Shown: positions 1 to 7,361 of the stretch, piece by piece
Layout of the letters: each line of letters starts with the position of its first letter
Numbering within the stretch: the first letter of the stretch is position 1
DNA from: Actinomadura sp. BRA 177
Lineage (GTDB): Bacteria > Actinomycetota > Actinomycetes > Streptosporangiales > Streptosporangiaceae
Assembly: GCF_013372625.1 (NCBI RefSeq)
Contig: NZ_JABXFD010000344.1
Location: forward strand, 1-32,412
Direction: 5' to 3'
Length of the DNA stretch: 32,412 nt
Notes under the pieces: generated by a model
The model's database searches: none
Seen by the model: the letters and a program-made list of their open reading frames with translations, nothing else
What the model was told of the DNA's origin: nothing
Translations under genes and position numbers: made by a program

Positions 1-124
1 GCACAAGCCCGCCTCCCCCCGAAGACCGCCCATCTGCACTCAGCGTAACCATGCGACCCTGTTCCGGAACCTCCGGTCTGTCGTCCGGTGGGTTGAGCCG
101 CACGCCTTGGCGTTCACAGAGCTT

Positions 125-154
125 CCGGGCGGGGCGCGGTGGCGTCCCGCCCGG
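125..154 (-). terminator. Hairpin terminator after the lipase gene
   Basis: Arms 125-137 and 142-154 form a 13-bp GC-only stem with a single mismatch (positions 134/145) around a 4-nt loop. The hairpin starts 7 nt beyond the lipase stop codon. There is no T-run, which is common for actinobacterial terminators. Confidence 0.6.
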
Positions 155-161
155 GGGTCGG

Positions 162-845
162 TCAGCTCTTGGTGAACTGGGCGATGGCGCCGAGGGGCAC
201 GACGTCGGTGAGGTAGCCGATGTGGGTCTGGCAGGGCACGTAGTGGTTGTTCGCGCCGTCCAGGCGGGTGCTGGTGTAGGGGATGATGATCCCGTCGCAG
301 GGTGAGTACCAGGTCGCGTACTGCGTGCTGCCGGGCGTCTCATCGCCCGCCGTGATCTGCCGGATGAAGGACGAGCCGGGAAGCATCTGGCGGCACGTCG
401 CGAAGATGGTGCACGCGCTGGCGAACGTCGTCCCGTGGTTGGCGCCCGCGATGGACGCCAGGTGCGCCACGTTGCCGTTGCCGTTGCCGTTGCCGTTCAG
501 CACCTTCAGGTAGTACTGGCTGACCAGCCCGCCCATGGAGTGGTTGACGATGTCGACCTGGGACGCGCCCGTCCGCGACTTCACCTGGTTGACGTACGAG
601 GCGAGACCGGCGGCGTTCTGCGTGTTGTCGCCGTAGGAGTTGTACTCGTACGCGAACAGCTGGTCACTGCTGTAACCGGCGGAGCGGAACACCGACATGG
701 CCGTGACCCAGTTGGACGCGCTGCCGGTGTAGCCGTGCACGAAGACGACCGGTCGCGGCCCGGCGGCGTTCGCCGGCGCCAGTCCGAGCCCGAACGTCGC
801 CAGCGCCGCGCACAGCGCCACGAGCGCTCCGAGGATCCTTTTCAT
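162..845 (-). CDS. Secreted class-2 (EstA-like) lipase, alpha/beta hydrolase
   Basis: Predicted extracellular triacylglycerol lipase/esterase of 227 residues. The start at 845 is chosen because GGAGGT lies just upstream and the protein then opens with a classical Sec signal peptide: MKR, a hydrophobic stretch, and an Ala-x-Ala cleavage region near residues 24-28. The mature part shows the oxyanion segment FVHGYTG (35-41), the nucleophile elbow HSMGG with Ser103, an Asp in SPCDGIIIP (Asp184) and a His in QTHIGYL (His208). This is the Lipase_2 triad order. Four cysteines (145, 151, 183, 205) could form disulfides, fitting export. An NGNGNGNGN run (117-125) sits on a loop after the nucleophile helix and is encoded by a hexanucleotide repeat. 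The amidase gene lies 116 nt upstream on the same strand, with a hairpin between, so separate transcription is likely. Family assignment is firm; the substrate is inferred. Confidence 0.9.
   Translation of the reverse strand: MKRILGALVALCAALATFGLGLAPANAAGPRPVVFVHGYTGSASNWVTAMSVFRSAGYSSDQLFAYEYNSYGDNTQNAAGLASYVNQVKSRTGASQVDIVNHSMGGLVSQYYLKVLNGNGNGNGNVAHLASIAGANHGTTFASACTIFATCRQMLPGSSFIRQITAGDETPGSTQYATWYSPCDGIIIPYTSTRLDGANNHYVPCQTHIGYLTDVVPLGAIAQFTKS
471..497. repeat. In-frame hexanucleotide tandem repeat (GTTGCC)4.5
   Basis: Four perfect copies of GTTGCC plus a half copy lie inside the lipase gene and encode alternating Asn-Gly. The unit is 6 nt, so gain or loss of copies keeps the frame and only lengthens or shortens a surface loop. 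Confidence 0.9.
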
Positions 846-920
846 GGGACCTCCAGGGGTGGGGGGAACCAACGCCCTGAACTGTGAACCCTCGGATCCT
901 CGTCCGCATCGGCGAAATCA

Positions 921-936
921 CCGGCCTCGGGGCCGG
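921..936 (-). terminator. Hairpin after the amidase gene
   Basis: A perfect 6-bp stem (CCGGCC/GGCCGG) with a 4-nt loop lies 25 nt past the stop of the minus-strand amidase gene and before the lipase start. No T-run follows, so this is a candidate terminator only. Confidence 0.4.
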
Positions 937-961
937 CGCGGCGCTCGGCGCGGCGGCCGGG

Positions 962-1858
962 TCAGGTGGACCAGACGAGACCCTTCGCGCTGCCGTCCGT
1001 GATCCGTCCCGTCCCGGCGCCGTACTGGATGACCTGGAAGCGCACCCGGTAGCCGTTGCGCACCGTGTCCGCCGCGACGTTGTAGTGGAGGAACGTCGCA
1101 CCGTCGCTGGCGACGTACTCGGCGATCGGACCGTTCTCGACGTGGCCGCCGGACTCGGCGTTCTCGATCGCGCGCGCCTGCAGCTCGGTGCCCGGCGGCA
1201 GCCCCTCGATGCGGACGTTCGCGGTGAGCGCGTAGCGGGCGGAGCCGATGATGAGGGAGGGCCCGCCCTGGTTCCAGTGGTGGTGGGCCGAGTCGGAGTA
1301 CTCCTTGCCCCAGTTGACCGTCACCCAGGTGTTGGGCGGGAGCTCCTGGCCCTCCGTCATCCCGACGGACACGTAATCCGGCATGTCGTCCTCCTCGATC
1401 TCGGCGGGCATCCCGGCCCGCACCCACGCGTACAGCTGATCGCCCGGGCAGGACGTGGCGTACACGTCCCGGTGCCCGAGCTTCGCCAGATTCCGGCCGG
1501 TCCGCCTGCCCGCCTCGTCGTACAGCGCCCGGATGGACCGCGTGGCCGCCGAGGTGGCGTCGCCGTCCCGTCCGATCATGCAGACGCCGATGCCGGACGA
1601 GTTGTGGCCGGGCGCGTGCGCGCCGACCGTCAGCCATCCGCGTCCCTCGTAGATCCGGCCCTGGACGTCGACCAGGAAGTTGTAGCCGATATCGGACCAG
1701 CCGCGCCCGTCCATGTGGAAGTCCTGAATGGACCGCACCGATTGCGTGGTGGGGCCTTCGGAGTAATGGACGATGAACTCGGTGCGGTTTCCCCAGGTGA
1801 CCGTCGAGCGGGAGCGCGGGGCGCGGGCGCCCCACTCCTCCCGGCTGATGATGTCCAC
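962..1858 (-). CDS. PGRP-family N-acetylmuramoyl-L-alanine amidase with C-terminal beta-rich domain
   Basis: Predicted zinc amidase that cleaves between MurNAc and L-Ala in peptidoglycan. GTG at 1858 is chosen because GGGAGGA sits just upstream; longer frames start with non-conserved sequence. The protein has 298 residues. Residues 1-150 are the Amidase_2/PGRP domain: SREEWGAR (5-12), the metal His in VHYSEG (His31), GWSDIGYNF with Tyr59, GHRDV (His129) and TSCPGD (Cys137), the expected zinc ligands and catalytic Tyr. After an acidic linker (EIEEDD, about 153-158), residues 160-298 form a Gly/Val/Tyr-rich region that looks like a beta-sandwich carbohydrate- or wall-binding module; I do not recognise its family. 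No signal peptide is visible, which is unusual for a wall hydrolase and could mean non-classical export or phage ancestry. The enzyme class is secure and the biological role is not. Confidence 0.85.
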   Translation of the reverse strand: MDIISREEWGARAPRSRSTVTWGNRTEFIVHYSEGPTTQSVRSIQDFHMDGRGWSDIGYNFLVDVQGRIYEGRGWLTVGAHAPGHNSSGIGVCMIGRDGDATSAATRSIRALYDEAGRRTGRNLAKLGHRDVYATSCPGDQLYAWVRAGMPAEIEEDDMPDYVSVGMTEGQELPPNTWVTVNWGKEYSDSAHHHWNQGGPSLIIGSARYALTANVRIEGLPPGTELQARAIENAESGGHVENGPIAEYVASDGATFLHYNVAADTVRNGYRVRFQVIQYGAGTGRITDGSAKGLVWST

Positions 1859-1926
1859 GGCCGGTCCTCCCAACGGATTGCAACGTGACCGGAAAGCGTA
1901 GGGGTTACGCCGCCGGTGTTCGCCAC

Positions 1927-1946
1927 GAACCGCTGAATAGCGGTTC
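1927..1946. promoter_or_regulatory. Perfect 8-bp palindrome in the divergent amidase/mrp intergenic region
   Basis: GAACCGCT and AGCGGTTC flank GAAT. The site lies between the divergent starts of the amidase gene (1858, minus) and mrpE (2143, plus), where an operator would be expected. It is not followed by a T-run and no gene ends here, so an operator is likelier than a terminator. The regulator is unknown. Confidence 0.45.
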
Positions 1947-2142
1947 ATGCCACATCAAGAGTCGCCTCTACCCGGCCTGGTCGCCGCCAACCGAGACTGT
2001 GGGGGAGACATGGATACGGAGCGCGACGCGAAGGTTACGCAGGGCATGGATGGGCATAGCTGACCGGCATGGGGAGGACGCCTGGACGGCTCTGTGCCCG
2101 CCCGCGCCGGGCCGTGCGGCCGCGTGGTTCGGGAGGCGCCGC

Positions 2143-2631
2143 ATGGCGAGCGACGGTGTGACGGTCTCGTCCCGCGTGCAGCGGGTGCTGCGCTGGTGGC
2201 CGCCGCTGTTCGCCCTCTGGATGCTGTTCGTGGGCGAATGGTCCTGGTTGACCGGCGTCTGGGGCGCGGGCATGGCGCTGATCGCCGCGGCGGCCGCCGA
2301 CCTGGTCGTCTCGGCCGGCCTGCTGGACGCCCGGGGACGGTGGAGGTGGTGCCGCGAACTCGGCCCGGCCGCGGTCGCCGTTCTCGTGGACTTCGGGATC
2401 GTCGTCCACGTCCTGGTGAAATCGATCGTCACGGGGCGGCGCCGCGTCGGAGTGTTCCTTGAGGACGCCGGCGCGTCCGGCCAGGGACCGCTGCCGGCCG
2501 GCCGGCGGGCCTGGGTGCAGCTGGTGGCGGGCTGGTCGCCGAACTGCTACGTCCTCGACATCTCGCCCGATACCGGTCGTCGGCTGATGCACGACCTGCG
2601 CCCGCACCGACCGTCGGAGCGTCCCTCGTGA
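2143..2631 (+). CDS. mrpE: Na+/H+ antiporter subunit MrpE/MnhE
   Basis: First gene of the Mrp-type antiporter operon, 162 residues, a small membrane subunit of the multisubunit cation/proton antiporter. ATG 2143 is chosen because GGGAGG lies 6 nt before it and the protein then opens with the hydrophobic segments usual for the family; an upstream in-frame ATG near 2046 would add an atypical soluble tail. Two hydrophobic stretches are visible around residues 15-55 and 72-92, followed by the soluble C-terminal part of the MnhE fold (roughly 93-162), including the family-like segment GWSPNCYVLDI. Its TGA overlaps the GTG of mrpF by 4 nt, indicating translational coupling. Confidence 0.85.
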   Translation: MASDGVTVSSRVQRVLRWWPPLFALWMLFVGEWSWLTGVWGAGMALIAAAAADLVVSAGLLDARGRWRWCRELGPAAVAVLVDFGIVVHVLVKSIVTGRRRVGVFLEDAGASGQGPLPAGRRAWVQLVAGWSPNCYVLDISPDTGRRLMHDLRPHRPSERPS

Positions 2632-2885
2632 CCCGGCCGCTGTTCCTGGTCGCGGCGGTCGTTCTCCTCTCCGGCTGGCTTCCGCTGCTGCTCGTCGGCG
2701 TCCGCGCGAAGGCGATCGACGGCGTGGCCGCGCTCCAGGCGGCGGGGACGCAGACGACACTGGTGCTGGTCTGCCTGTGCGTCGGACTGCAGCAGTCGTC
2801 CTTCGCGTCGCTCGCGCTGATCACCGCGGTCTGCGTGGTCGTCAGCGGCCTGATCTTCGCCCGGTTCCTGGACCGGCTGCCATGA
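2628..2885 (+). CDS. mrpF: Na+/H+ antiporter subunit MrpF
   Basis: Protein of 85 residues with three hydrophobic segments (about 3-22, 38-56, 58-78), matching MrpF/MnhF in length and topology. The motif VGVRAKAIDGVAALQ between the first two segments resembles the conserved cytoplasmic loop of the family. The GTG start overlaps the mrpE stop, and its own stop overlaps the mrpG start. The call rests on size, topology and position in the operon. Confidence 0.8.
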   Translation: MTRPLFLVAAVVLLSGWLPLLLVGVRAKAIDGVAALQAAGTQTTLVLVCLCVGLQQSSFASLALITAVCVVVSGLIFARFLDRLP

Positions 2886-3223
2886 GCGCTGCGGAACTGG
2901 CCGCCCAGGTGCTCCTCTGGACTGGGGTCGCCGCGCAGCTCGTGTCCTGCGTCGGCGTGTGGTGGATGCGGGACGTTTTCGACCGGCTGCACTACACCGC
3001 CGCGTCCTCCACCATCGGACCGGTGCTCATCGGCACGTCCGTGGTGGTGACCGGCGGCGCCGGCGGCATATCCGGCACGGTCGAGACGGTGACGGCGTGC
3101 GCGGTGGTCCTGCTGCTCGGCCCGGTGGTGACCCACGCGGTCGGACGGGCGGCACGGCGCATGCTGCACGGCGACATCGGCCCCGACCTGGGCTCGGAGT
3201 CGGAGGAGGTGGCCGAGTCGTGA
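2882..3223 (+). CDS. mrpG: Na+/H+ antiporter subunit MrpG
   Basis: Protein of 113 residues with three transmembrane helices. The diagnostic MrpG/MnhG segment is present: WMRDVFDRLHYTAASSTIGP, the family's characteristic D-x-x-x-R-L-H-x-x-x-x-x-x-T-x-G pattern. The short charged tail (GSESEEVAES) is cytoplasmic. ATG 2882 overlaps the mrpF stop by 4 nt; a longer upstream frame is a shadow of mrpF. Confidence 0.88.
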   Translation: MSAAELAAQVLLWTGVAAQLVSCVGVWWMRDVFDRLHYTAASSTIGPVLIGTSVVVTGGAGGISGTVETVTACAVVLLLGPVVTHAVGRAARRMLHGDIGPDLGSESEEVAES

Positions 3224-3477
3224 CGGCGACGCTGACGACCGTCCTGCAGGCGATGGCACTCACCCTCGCCGGCGTCCTGGCCGTCGCGACGGTGCTGGTG
3301 CGCGACCCCCTGCGCCAGGTTGTCGTCTTCAGCCTGTTCGGCCTGTCGCTGGTCATCGCGTTCGCGACGCTGATGGCCCCGGACGTGGCGATCGCCGAGG
3401 TCGCGGTGTCGTCCATCGGCGTCCCGATGGTGCTGCTGCCCGTCATCTTCGTCACCCACGGCGGGGGAAAGGGATGA
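3220..3477 (+). CDS. DUF4040/MbhD-like antiporter subunit (MrpA C-terminal-type helices)
   Basis: An 85-residue, three-helix membrane protein. The segment APDVAIAEVAVSSIGVPMVL is the signature of the DUF4040 (MbhD) domain, which in classical Mrp systems is fused to the C-terminal end of MrpA. Here it is a free-standing gene, as in archaeal Mbh/Mrp modules. GTG 3220 overlaps the mrpG stop and the TGA overlaps the next ATG. In hydrogenase-linked complexes this subunit contributes to the sodium/proton path; that role is inferred here. Confidence 0.8.
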   Translation: MTATLTTVLQAMALTLAGVLAVATVLVRDPLRQVVVFSLFGLSLVIAFATLMAPDVAIAEVAVSSIGVPMVLLPVIFVTHGGGKG

Positions 3478-4202
3478 AGTGGCGGCGGGCGCTGGTGCTG
3501 CCCCCACTGGCGGCCATCTTCGGCGTCCTCGTCTGGGGATACACCGGCCTGCCCGAATTCGGCACGCGCATCGGTGAGTACGGCAACCTCATCAACCAGC
3601 ACGTTGGGGCCCAGCGCCACATCACGAACTATGTGACCGCCGTGATGTTCGACTACCGCGGCCTGGACACGATGGTCGAGGAGTTCATCCTCTTCACGGC
3701 CGTCATGGGTCTCGTCCTGTTGCTGCGCTCCGGCCGGGACGCCGCGGAGCAGCGTCCACGCGACGTCGTGACCAGCGACGCCGTCCGCACGGTCGGCGGG
3801 ACGCTCGCACCGGTACTCCTGCTGTTCGGCCTGTGGGTGATCACCTTCGGCTACATCACCCCAGGCGGCGGGTTCCAGGGCGGCGTGATCGCGTCCGCCG
3901 GCGCGCTGATGCTGTGGGCGGCCGGCAGCTACCGGCACTTCCGTCGCCTGACACCGTCCACTCTGCTGGACGCGACCGAGGGCCTCGGCGCCGCCGCCTA
4001 CGTCGCGGTGGGTTTCCTGGGCCTGACCGCCGGCGCCGCCTTCCTGACGAACACCATGCCGCTCGGATCAGCCGGGACGCTCGCCTCCAGCGGCACGATC
4101 GCCGCCCTGAACTGGGCCGCCGGCATCGAGGTCACCGCCGCATTCGTCCTGATCTACCACGAGTTCATCGAGGAGTACGTACAGCCGAAGGCGGAGCGGT
4201 GA
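3474..4202 (+). CDS. mrpB: Fused MbhE-like + MnhB antiporter subunit
   Basis: Protein of 242 residues joining two modules. Residues 1-85 have an N-terminal helix, a loop with TNYVTAVMFDYRGLDTMVEE (the MbhE motif, found in MrpA C-termini of classical systems) and a second helix. Residues about 100-240 are the MnhB domain: TLAPVLLLFGLWVI, then GYITPGGGFQGGVI, the family signature, and three further helices ending in YHEFIEEY. Part of the uninterrupted antiporter operon, with 4-nt overlaps on both sides. The fusion is seen directly; the functional equivalence to MrpA-Cterm plus MrpB is family knowledge. Confidence 0.82.
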   Translation: MKWRRALVLPPLAAIFGVLVWGYTGLPEFGTRIGEYGNLINQHVGAQRHITNYVTAVMFDYRGLDTMVEEFILFTAVMGLVLLLRSGRDAAEQRPRDVVTSDAVRTVGGTLAPVLLLFGLWVITFGYITPGGGFQGGVIASAGALMLWAAGSYRHFRRLTPSTLLDATEGLGAAAYVAVGFLGLTAGAAFLTNTMPLGSAGTLASSGTIAALNWAAGIEVTAAFVLIYHEFIEEYVQPKAER

Positions 4203-4543
4203 CCTATTACCCGTACGTGGTGGCCGGCGTCCTGTTCGTCGCCGGTCTGTACGGGGTGGCGACCAGCCGCAGCTACGTCCACCTCGGCGTGTGCCTGAAC
4301 ATCATGCAGTCGTCCACGTACCTGCTGCTGCTGGCCGTCGGCTACCGCCGCGACGCGTCCCCGCCGGTTACTAAGGGCGAGCCTGCCGGGACGCCTCTGA
4401 CCGACCCGGTGGTGCAAGCCCTCACCCTGACCGACATCGTGGTGAGCGTCGTCGTCCTGGCGCTGGTTCTGTCGCTGGCACTGCAAGCCCACCGCCACGC
4501 AGGGACGGTCGACCCGGAACAGATGCGGCCCACGCGCGGATGA
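4199..4543 (+). CDS. mrpC: Na+/H+ antiporter subunit MrpC (NuoK-like)
   Basis: Protein of 114 residues with three transmembrane helices, homologous in type to NuoK of complex I. The segments GVATSRSYVHLGVCLNIMQSS (about 17-37) and DPVVQALTLTDIVVSV (conserved PxxQALxLTxIV motif, about 72-87) are characteristic. Start GTG 4199 overlaps the previous stop; the stop at 4541-4543 overlaps the ATG of mrpD. An insert of about 15 polar residues (YRRDASPPVTKGEPAGTPLT) separates helices 2 and 3. Confidence 0.88.
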   Translation: MTYYPYVVAGVLFVAGLYGVATSRSYVHLGVCLNIMQSSTYLLLLAVGYRRDASPPVTKGEPAGTPLTDPVVQALTLTDIVVSVVVLALVLSLALQAHRHAGTVDPEQMRPTRG

Positions 4544-6351
4544 ACCAGCTAGTCCCCCTGGTCATTGCGCTACCCCTGATCTGCGCCGCCCTACTGGCCG
4601 CCGTAGGCACCCACCTACCGCGCCTGGTCCCGGACGCACTCGCCATAGCGTGCGCCGCCGCCGTGACCGCCATGACGCTGGCACTGACCATCGACTCGGG
4701 CCACGGAACCATCGTCTACTGGTTCGGCGATTGGCACCCGGTGCAGGACGGCTTCCCGTGGGGAATCGGTTTCGTTGTAGAGCCTCTCGCCGCCGCCGAA
4801 GCGACTTTGGCTGCGATAGCCGTTCTGGCCGCCCTGGTGTTCTCCTGGGGCCACTTCGAGAACATCCGCCACCTCTTCTACTCACTCATGCTGGCGTTCC
4901 TTGCCGGCATGGTGGGCTTCGTCCTCTCCGGTGACCTCTTTACCATCTTCGTCTTCCTGGAGCTGATGAGCGTCGCCGCCTACGCGCTGAGCGGCTACAA
5001 CGTGTCACGCCCAGAAGTCCTGCAAGGCGCACTGGACTTCGCGGTTCTCAACACAATCGGGACGCTGACCCTACTCATGGGCATAGCCGTCCTCTACGGG
5101 CGTACGGGGAACCTCAACCTGGTGGGCATAGGCACAACCCTGGCTCGAGACCACCCGTCCGGCCTGCTGGTCCTGTCTCTGACCCTCATCACCGTGGGTT
5201 TCCTGGTCAAAGCCGGGACGGCCCCGTTCCACTTCTGGCTGACCGACGCCTACGGCGTGGCGACCGCGCCCGCAGCCGCCATCTTCACCGCGGTAATGAG
5301 CGACCTGGCCTTCGACGTCTACTCCCGCGTCCACGCCACCGTCTTCGCCCCGACTCTGGGCACCTCCGACGCCGTCCGCCACGCTCTCCTGGCCTTGGCG
5401 CTGCTAAGCGCAATCCTCGGCGCCATCATGTGCTTCCTGGAAGCCGACCTGAAACGCCAACTGGCATTCATGACGGTAAGCAACGGCGGTGTAGTACTGG
5501 CAGGCATAGCAACCCTGACCGACACCGGGCTAGCCGGCTCGATCATGTACATCATCGCCGCCGGCCTTCTGCGTGGTGCCCTAATGCTGTGCCTGGGGAT
5601 GCTGATCGTCCGCTTGGGGTCAGCCGACGAAACCGTCCTACACGGCAGAGGCCGAACCCACCACCCCTACCTGGCCATCCTCCTGACAATATGCGCCGCC
5701 GGCCTGGCAGCCCCACCAGGCTTCGGCCCCTTCCTCTCCCTAACCCTCATCTACGACGGCCTGACCACCACCGGCTACGCCTGGGCGCCCCCGATCCTGG
5801 CCCTCTGCATAGCCCTGAGCGCCGCCGCAGTAATCCGCGCCATAGCCCGCATCTTCTTGGGCTGGGGCCCCGCCCACGACCCGACCCTGACCAGCCAGGA
5901 ACAGAAACCCCGCCGCACTCACTCCAGCCACCATCGCCTATGGCCCCTGACGGCTCCGCTCTTTCTGGCGGTCATCGCCTACTTCCTGGCCTTCGCCCCC
6001 GACCTCCCCGGCCACGCGATAAAAGCCGCGGCAGCCCTACACGACCACGCAACCCATGCCCGCCAGGTAATCCAAGGAGTAACCCCACCGCTCCGACCTC
6101 TACCCGAACACACCATCCCCCTACGCGACTGGCTCTACGGTGCACTTTCCTTCGCAGGAGCCTTCCTCTTCGCCGCCGTGGGCCTCTACTGGCAACGCCT
6201 ACCCGCGCGCCTCAGGGACCCACTACGCACTGTCATCCGTCCACCCGTAATCGGCGTGAAAACCGTCCACAGCGGCAGCATCGGCGACTACACGACCTGG
6301 CTGATCCTGGCGACCGCAGCCCTGGCCCTAGCGTGGACCGTCACCCTCTGA
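4540..6351 (+). CDS. mrpD: Na+/H+ antiporter subunit MrpD (NuoM/NuoN-like)
   Basis: Large proton-translocating subunit of 603 residues with about 14 helices of the Proton_antipo_M fold. The conserved TM5 glutamate is present (VFLELMS, Glu141), as is the TM7 lysine (FLVKAGTAPFHFW, Lys224). The usual lysine of the next helix, normally in a LLTKVGVYAL-type motif, is replaced here by Asp in AVMSDLAFDVY (about Asp255). The C-terminal part is extended: a His-rich loop around residue 455-470, a helix, a polar region and two more helices. No second antiporter-like subunit (the N-terminal part of MrpA) occurs in the operon, so this is the only such subunit. Codon use becomes atypical after about 5450, with many ATA, CTA and GTA codons that are rare in neighbours. 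Transcription probably ends at the 6386-6427 inverted repeat. Confidence 0.9.
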   Translation: MNQLVPLVIALPLICAALLAAVGTHLPRLVPDALAIACAAAVTAMTLALTIDSGHGTIVYWFGDWHPVQDGFPWGIGFVVEPLAAAEATLAAIAVLAALVFSWGHFENIRHLFYSLMLAFLAGMVGFVLSGDLFTIFVFLELMSVAAYALSGYNVSRPEVLQGALDFAVLNTIGTLTLLMGIAVLYGRTGNLNLVGIGTTLARDHPSGLLVLSLTLITVGFLVKAGTAPFHFWLTDAYGVATAPAAAIFTAVMSDLAFDVYSRVHATVFAPTLGTSDAVRHALLALALLSAILGAIMCFLEADLKRQLAFMTVSNGGVVLAGIATLTDTGLAGSIMYIIAAGLLRGALMLCLGMLIVRLGSADETVLHGRGRTHHPYLAILLTICAAGLAAPPGFGPFLSLTLIYDGLTTTGYAWAPPILALCIALSAAAVIRAIARIFLGWGPAHDPTLTSQEQKPRRTHSSHHRLWPLTAPLFLAVIAYFLAFAPDLPGHAIKAAAALHDHATHARQVIQGVTPPLRPLPEHTIPLRDWLYGALSFAGAFLFAAVGLYWQRLPARLRDPLRTVIRPPVIGVKTVHSGSIGDYTTWLILATAALALAWTVTL

Positions 6352-6385
6352 GCAGGGCTATTCGCCAGTCGAGGGACGGGACGCA

Positions 6386-6427
6386 CGGGACGGGTAATCG
6401 GCGTCCACCGCTGCCCGAACCGTCCCG
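6386..6427. terminator. Candidate bidirectional terminator between convergent genes
   Basis: CGGGACGG (6386-6393) and CCGTCCCG (6420-6427) form a perfect 8-bp stem with a 26-nt loop, between the mrpD stop (6351) and the stop of the convergent SnoaL-like gene (6443). The long loop lowers certainty. Confidence 0.4.
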
Positions 6428-6442
6428 CGCGACGACCCCCGA

Positions 6443-6811
6443 TCAGCGGTAGTCGTTCTCCTTCAACTCGACGACCCACGCACGACGCTCCGCGATCTTC
6501 CCGTCCCGCATGACGAACACCTCCGCCATGGACATCCGCATCTCACCCCCTGCGGCCCGCTTCACCGTCCCGGTCATCTCCGCCATGACGACCTCCCCCT
6601 GCTCGACCATCCGCATGACCTCCAGCCGCGGCGGGTTGAGAAGCTCGGGCGGCCCATCGATCGCCTGGTCATATGCCTCTTTCCCGACCAGGTGGAAGCC
6701 CCCGAAGACGGTCCACTCGATGCCATCGGTCAAGCAGTCCAAGATCTGCGCGTGGTCGTTCTTCCGGAACCCGTCCAGGTAGGTGTTGACGGTCTCGACG
6801 TTCCGCGACAT
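6443..6811 (-). CDS. SnoaL-like / NTF2-fold protein
   Basis: Protein of 122 residues with the cone-shaped NTF2/SnoaL fold pattern: an N-terminal helix (VETVNTYLDGFRKNDHAQILDC), the typical IEWTVFGG strand (about 31-38), then GKEAYDQAI and three long beta strands ending in DGKIAERRAWVV. Start ATG 6811 has GGAGGT 7 nt upstream; the longer frame has no support. Such proteins are ketosteroid-isomerase-like enzymes, polyketide cyclases or ligand-binding proteins. No active-site residue can be assigned, so the substrate is unknown. It stands alone, convergent with mrpD. Confidence 0.75.
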   Translation of the reverse strand: MSRNVETVNTYLDGFRKNDHAQILDCLTDGIEWTVFGGFHLVGKEAYDQAIDGPPELLNPPRLEVMRMVEQGEVVMAEMTGTVKRAAGGEMRMSMAEVFVMRDGKIAERRAWVVELKENDYR

Positions 6812-7079
6812 GTCCGTACCTCCGAATCGACGCCCTCTCCAAGACAGGTCGGAACAGCCCACCGCGTCCTCGACATCCCTCCGACGACTCTCTACCAATC
6901 CTCCGGCCGTACGCCACGAACGAGCCGATGGCCTGCCGCCCGTGGTCTGCGCTGGCCCTACGGGGAGAGCGCGCCGTCCGATACCACCGGGAAGCGGGGC
7001 TCGCGCCGGCGGTCAGATGCGGGGAGTTGCACGTCGATGGACGGAGACGAAGCCTGTCGATCGGGCGGCAGCGCTCGGG

Positions 7080-7349
7080 TCAGAATTCCTCGCTGGGCCA
7101 CTCGGGGCAGGTCTCAGGTGTGCAGGTGGAGGCATGCAAGAGGAGGTTGCCGCGTTCGCCGTACCAGCGCTCGATCGTGGCCGGACGCCCAGGGAACGCG
7201 CGCTCGGCCGCCTCGACATCGACCCGGTCGAACATGCCGTAGAACAGAGGATGCCCGGATATCAGTTCGATCTTCTCGGAGCCCATAGGCCAGACGGCCC
7301 TGTACATGTCGACGTCGAAGAGCTGATCGGGATCCGGCCGGTCGGTCAT
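7080..7349 (-). CDS. Small hypothetical protein, 89 residues
   Basis: I do not recognise this protein. It is soluble and acidic, with aromatic residues in the middle (DMYRAVWPMGSEKI, HPLFYGMFDRVD) and a C-terminal Cys pair in STCTPETCPEW that could bind metal or form a disulfide. Coding support is the actinomycete-like codon pattern and a -10-like TAGGCT exactly 6 nt before the ATG, which suggests leaderless expression since no Shine-Dalgarno sequence is visible. The upstream neighbour is the divergent, broken HAD gene. Confidence 0.55.
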   Translation of the reverse strand: MTDRPDPDQLFDVDMYRAVWPMGSEKIELISGHPLFYGMFDRVDVEAAERAFPGRPATIERWYGERGNLLLHASTCTPETCPEWPSEEF

Positions 7350-7355
7350 GCACCC

Positions 7356-7361
7356 AGCCTA
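7356..7361 (-). promoter_or_regulatory. Leaderless-type -10 box (TAGGCT)
   Basis: On the minus strand TAGGCT is followed by 6 nt and then the ATG at 7349. This is the TANNNT-N6/7-start arrangement of actinobacterial leaderless promoters. The same layout precedes the starts at 7486 and 9641. Confidence 0.4.

Noticed and set aside
884..1888. 334-codon plus-strand frame opposite the amidase gene
   Set aside because: The minus strand encodes a clear PGRP amidase with zinc ligands; this frame is a Val/Arg/Gly-rich shadow.
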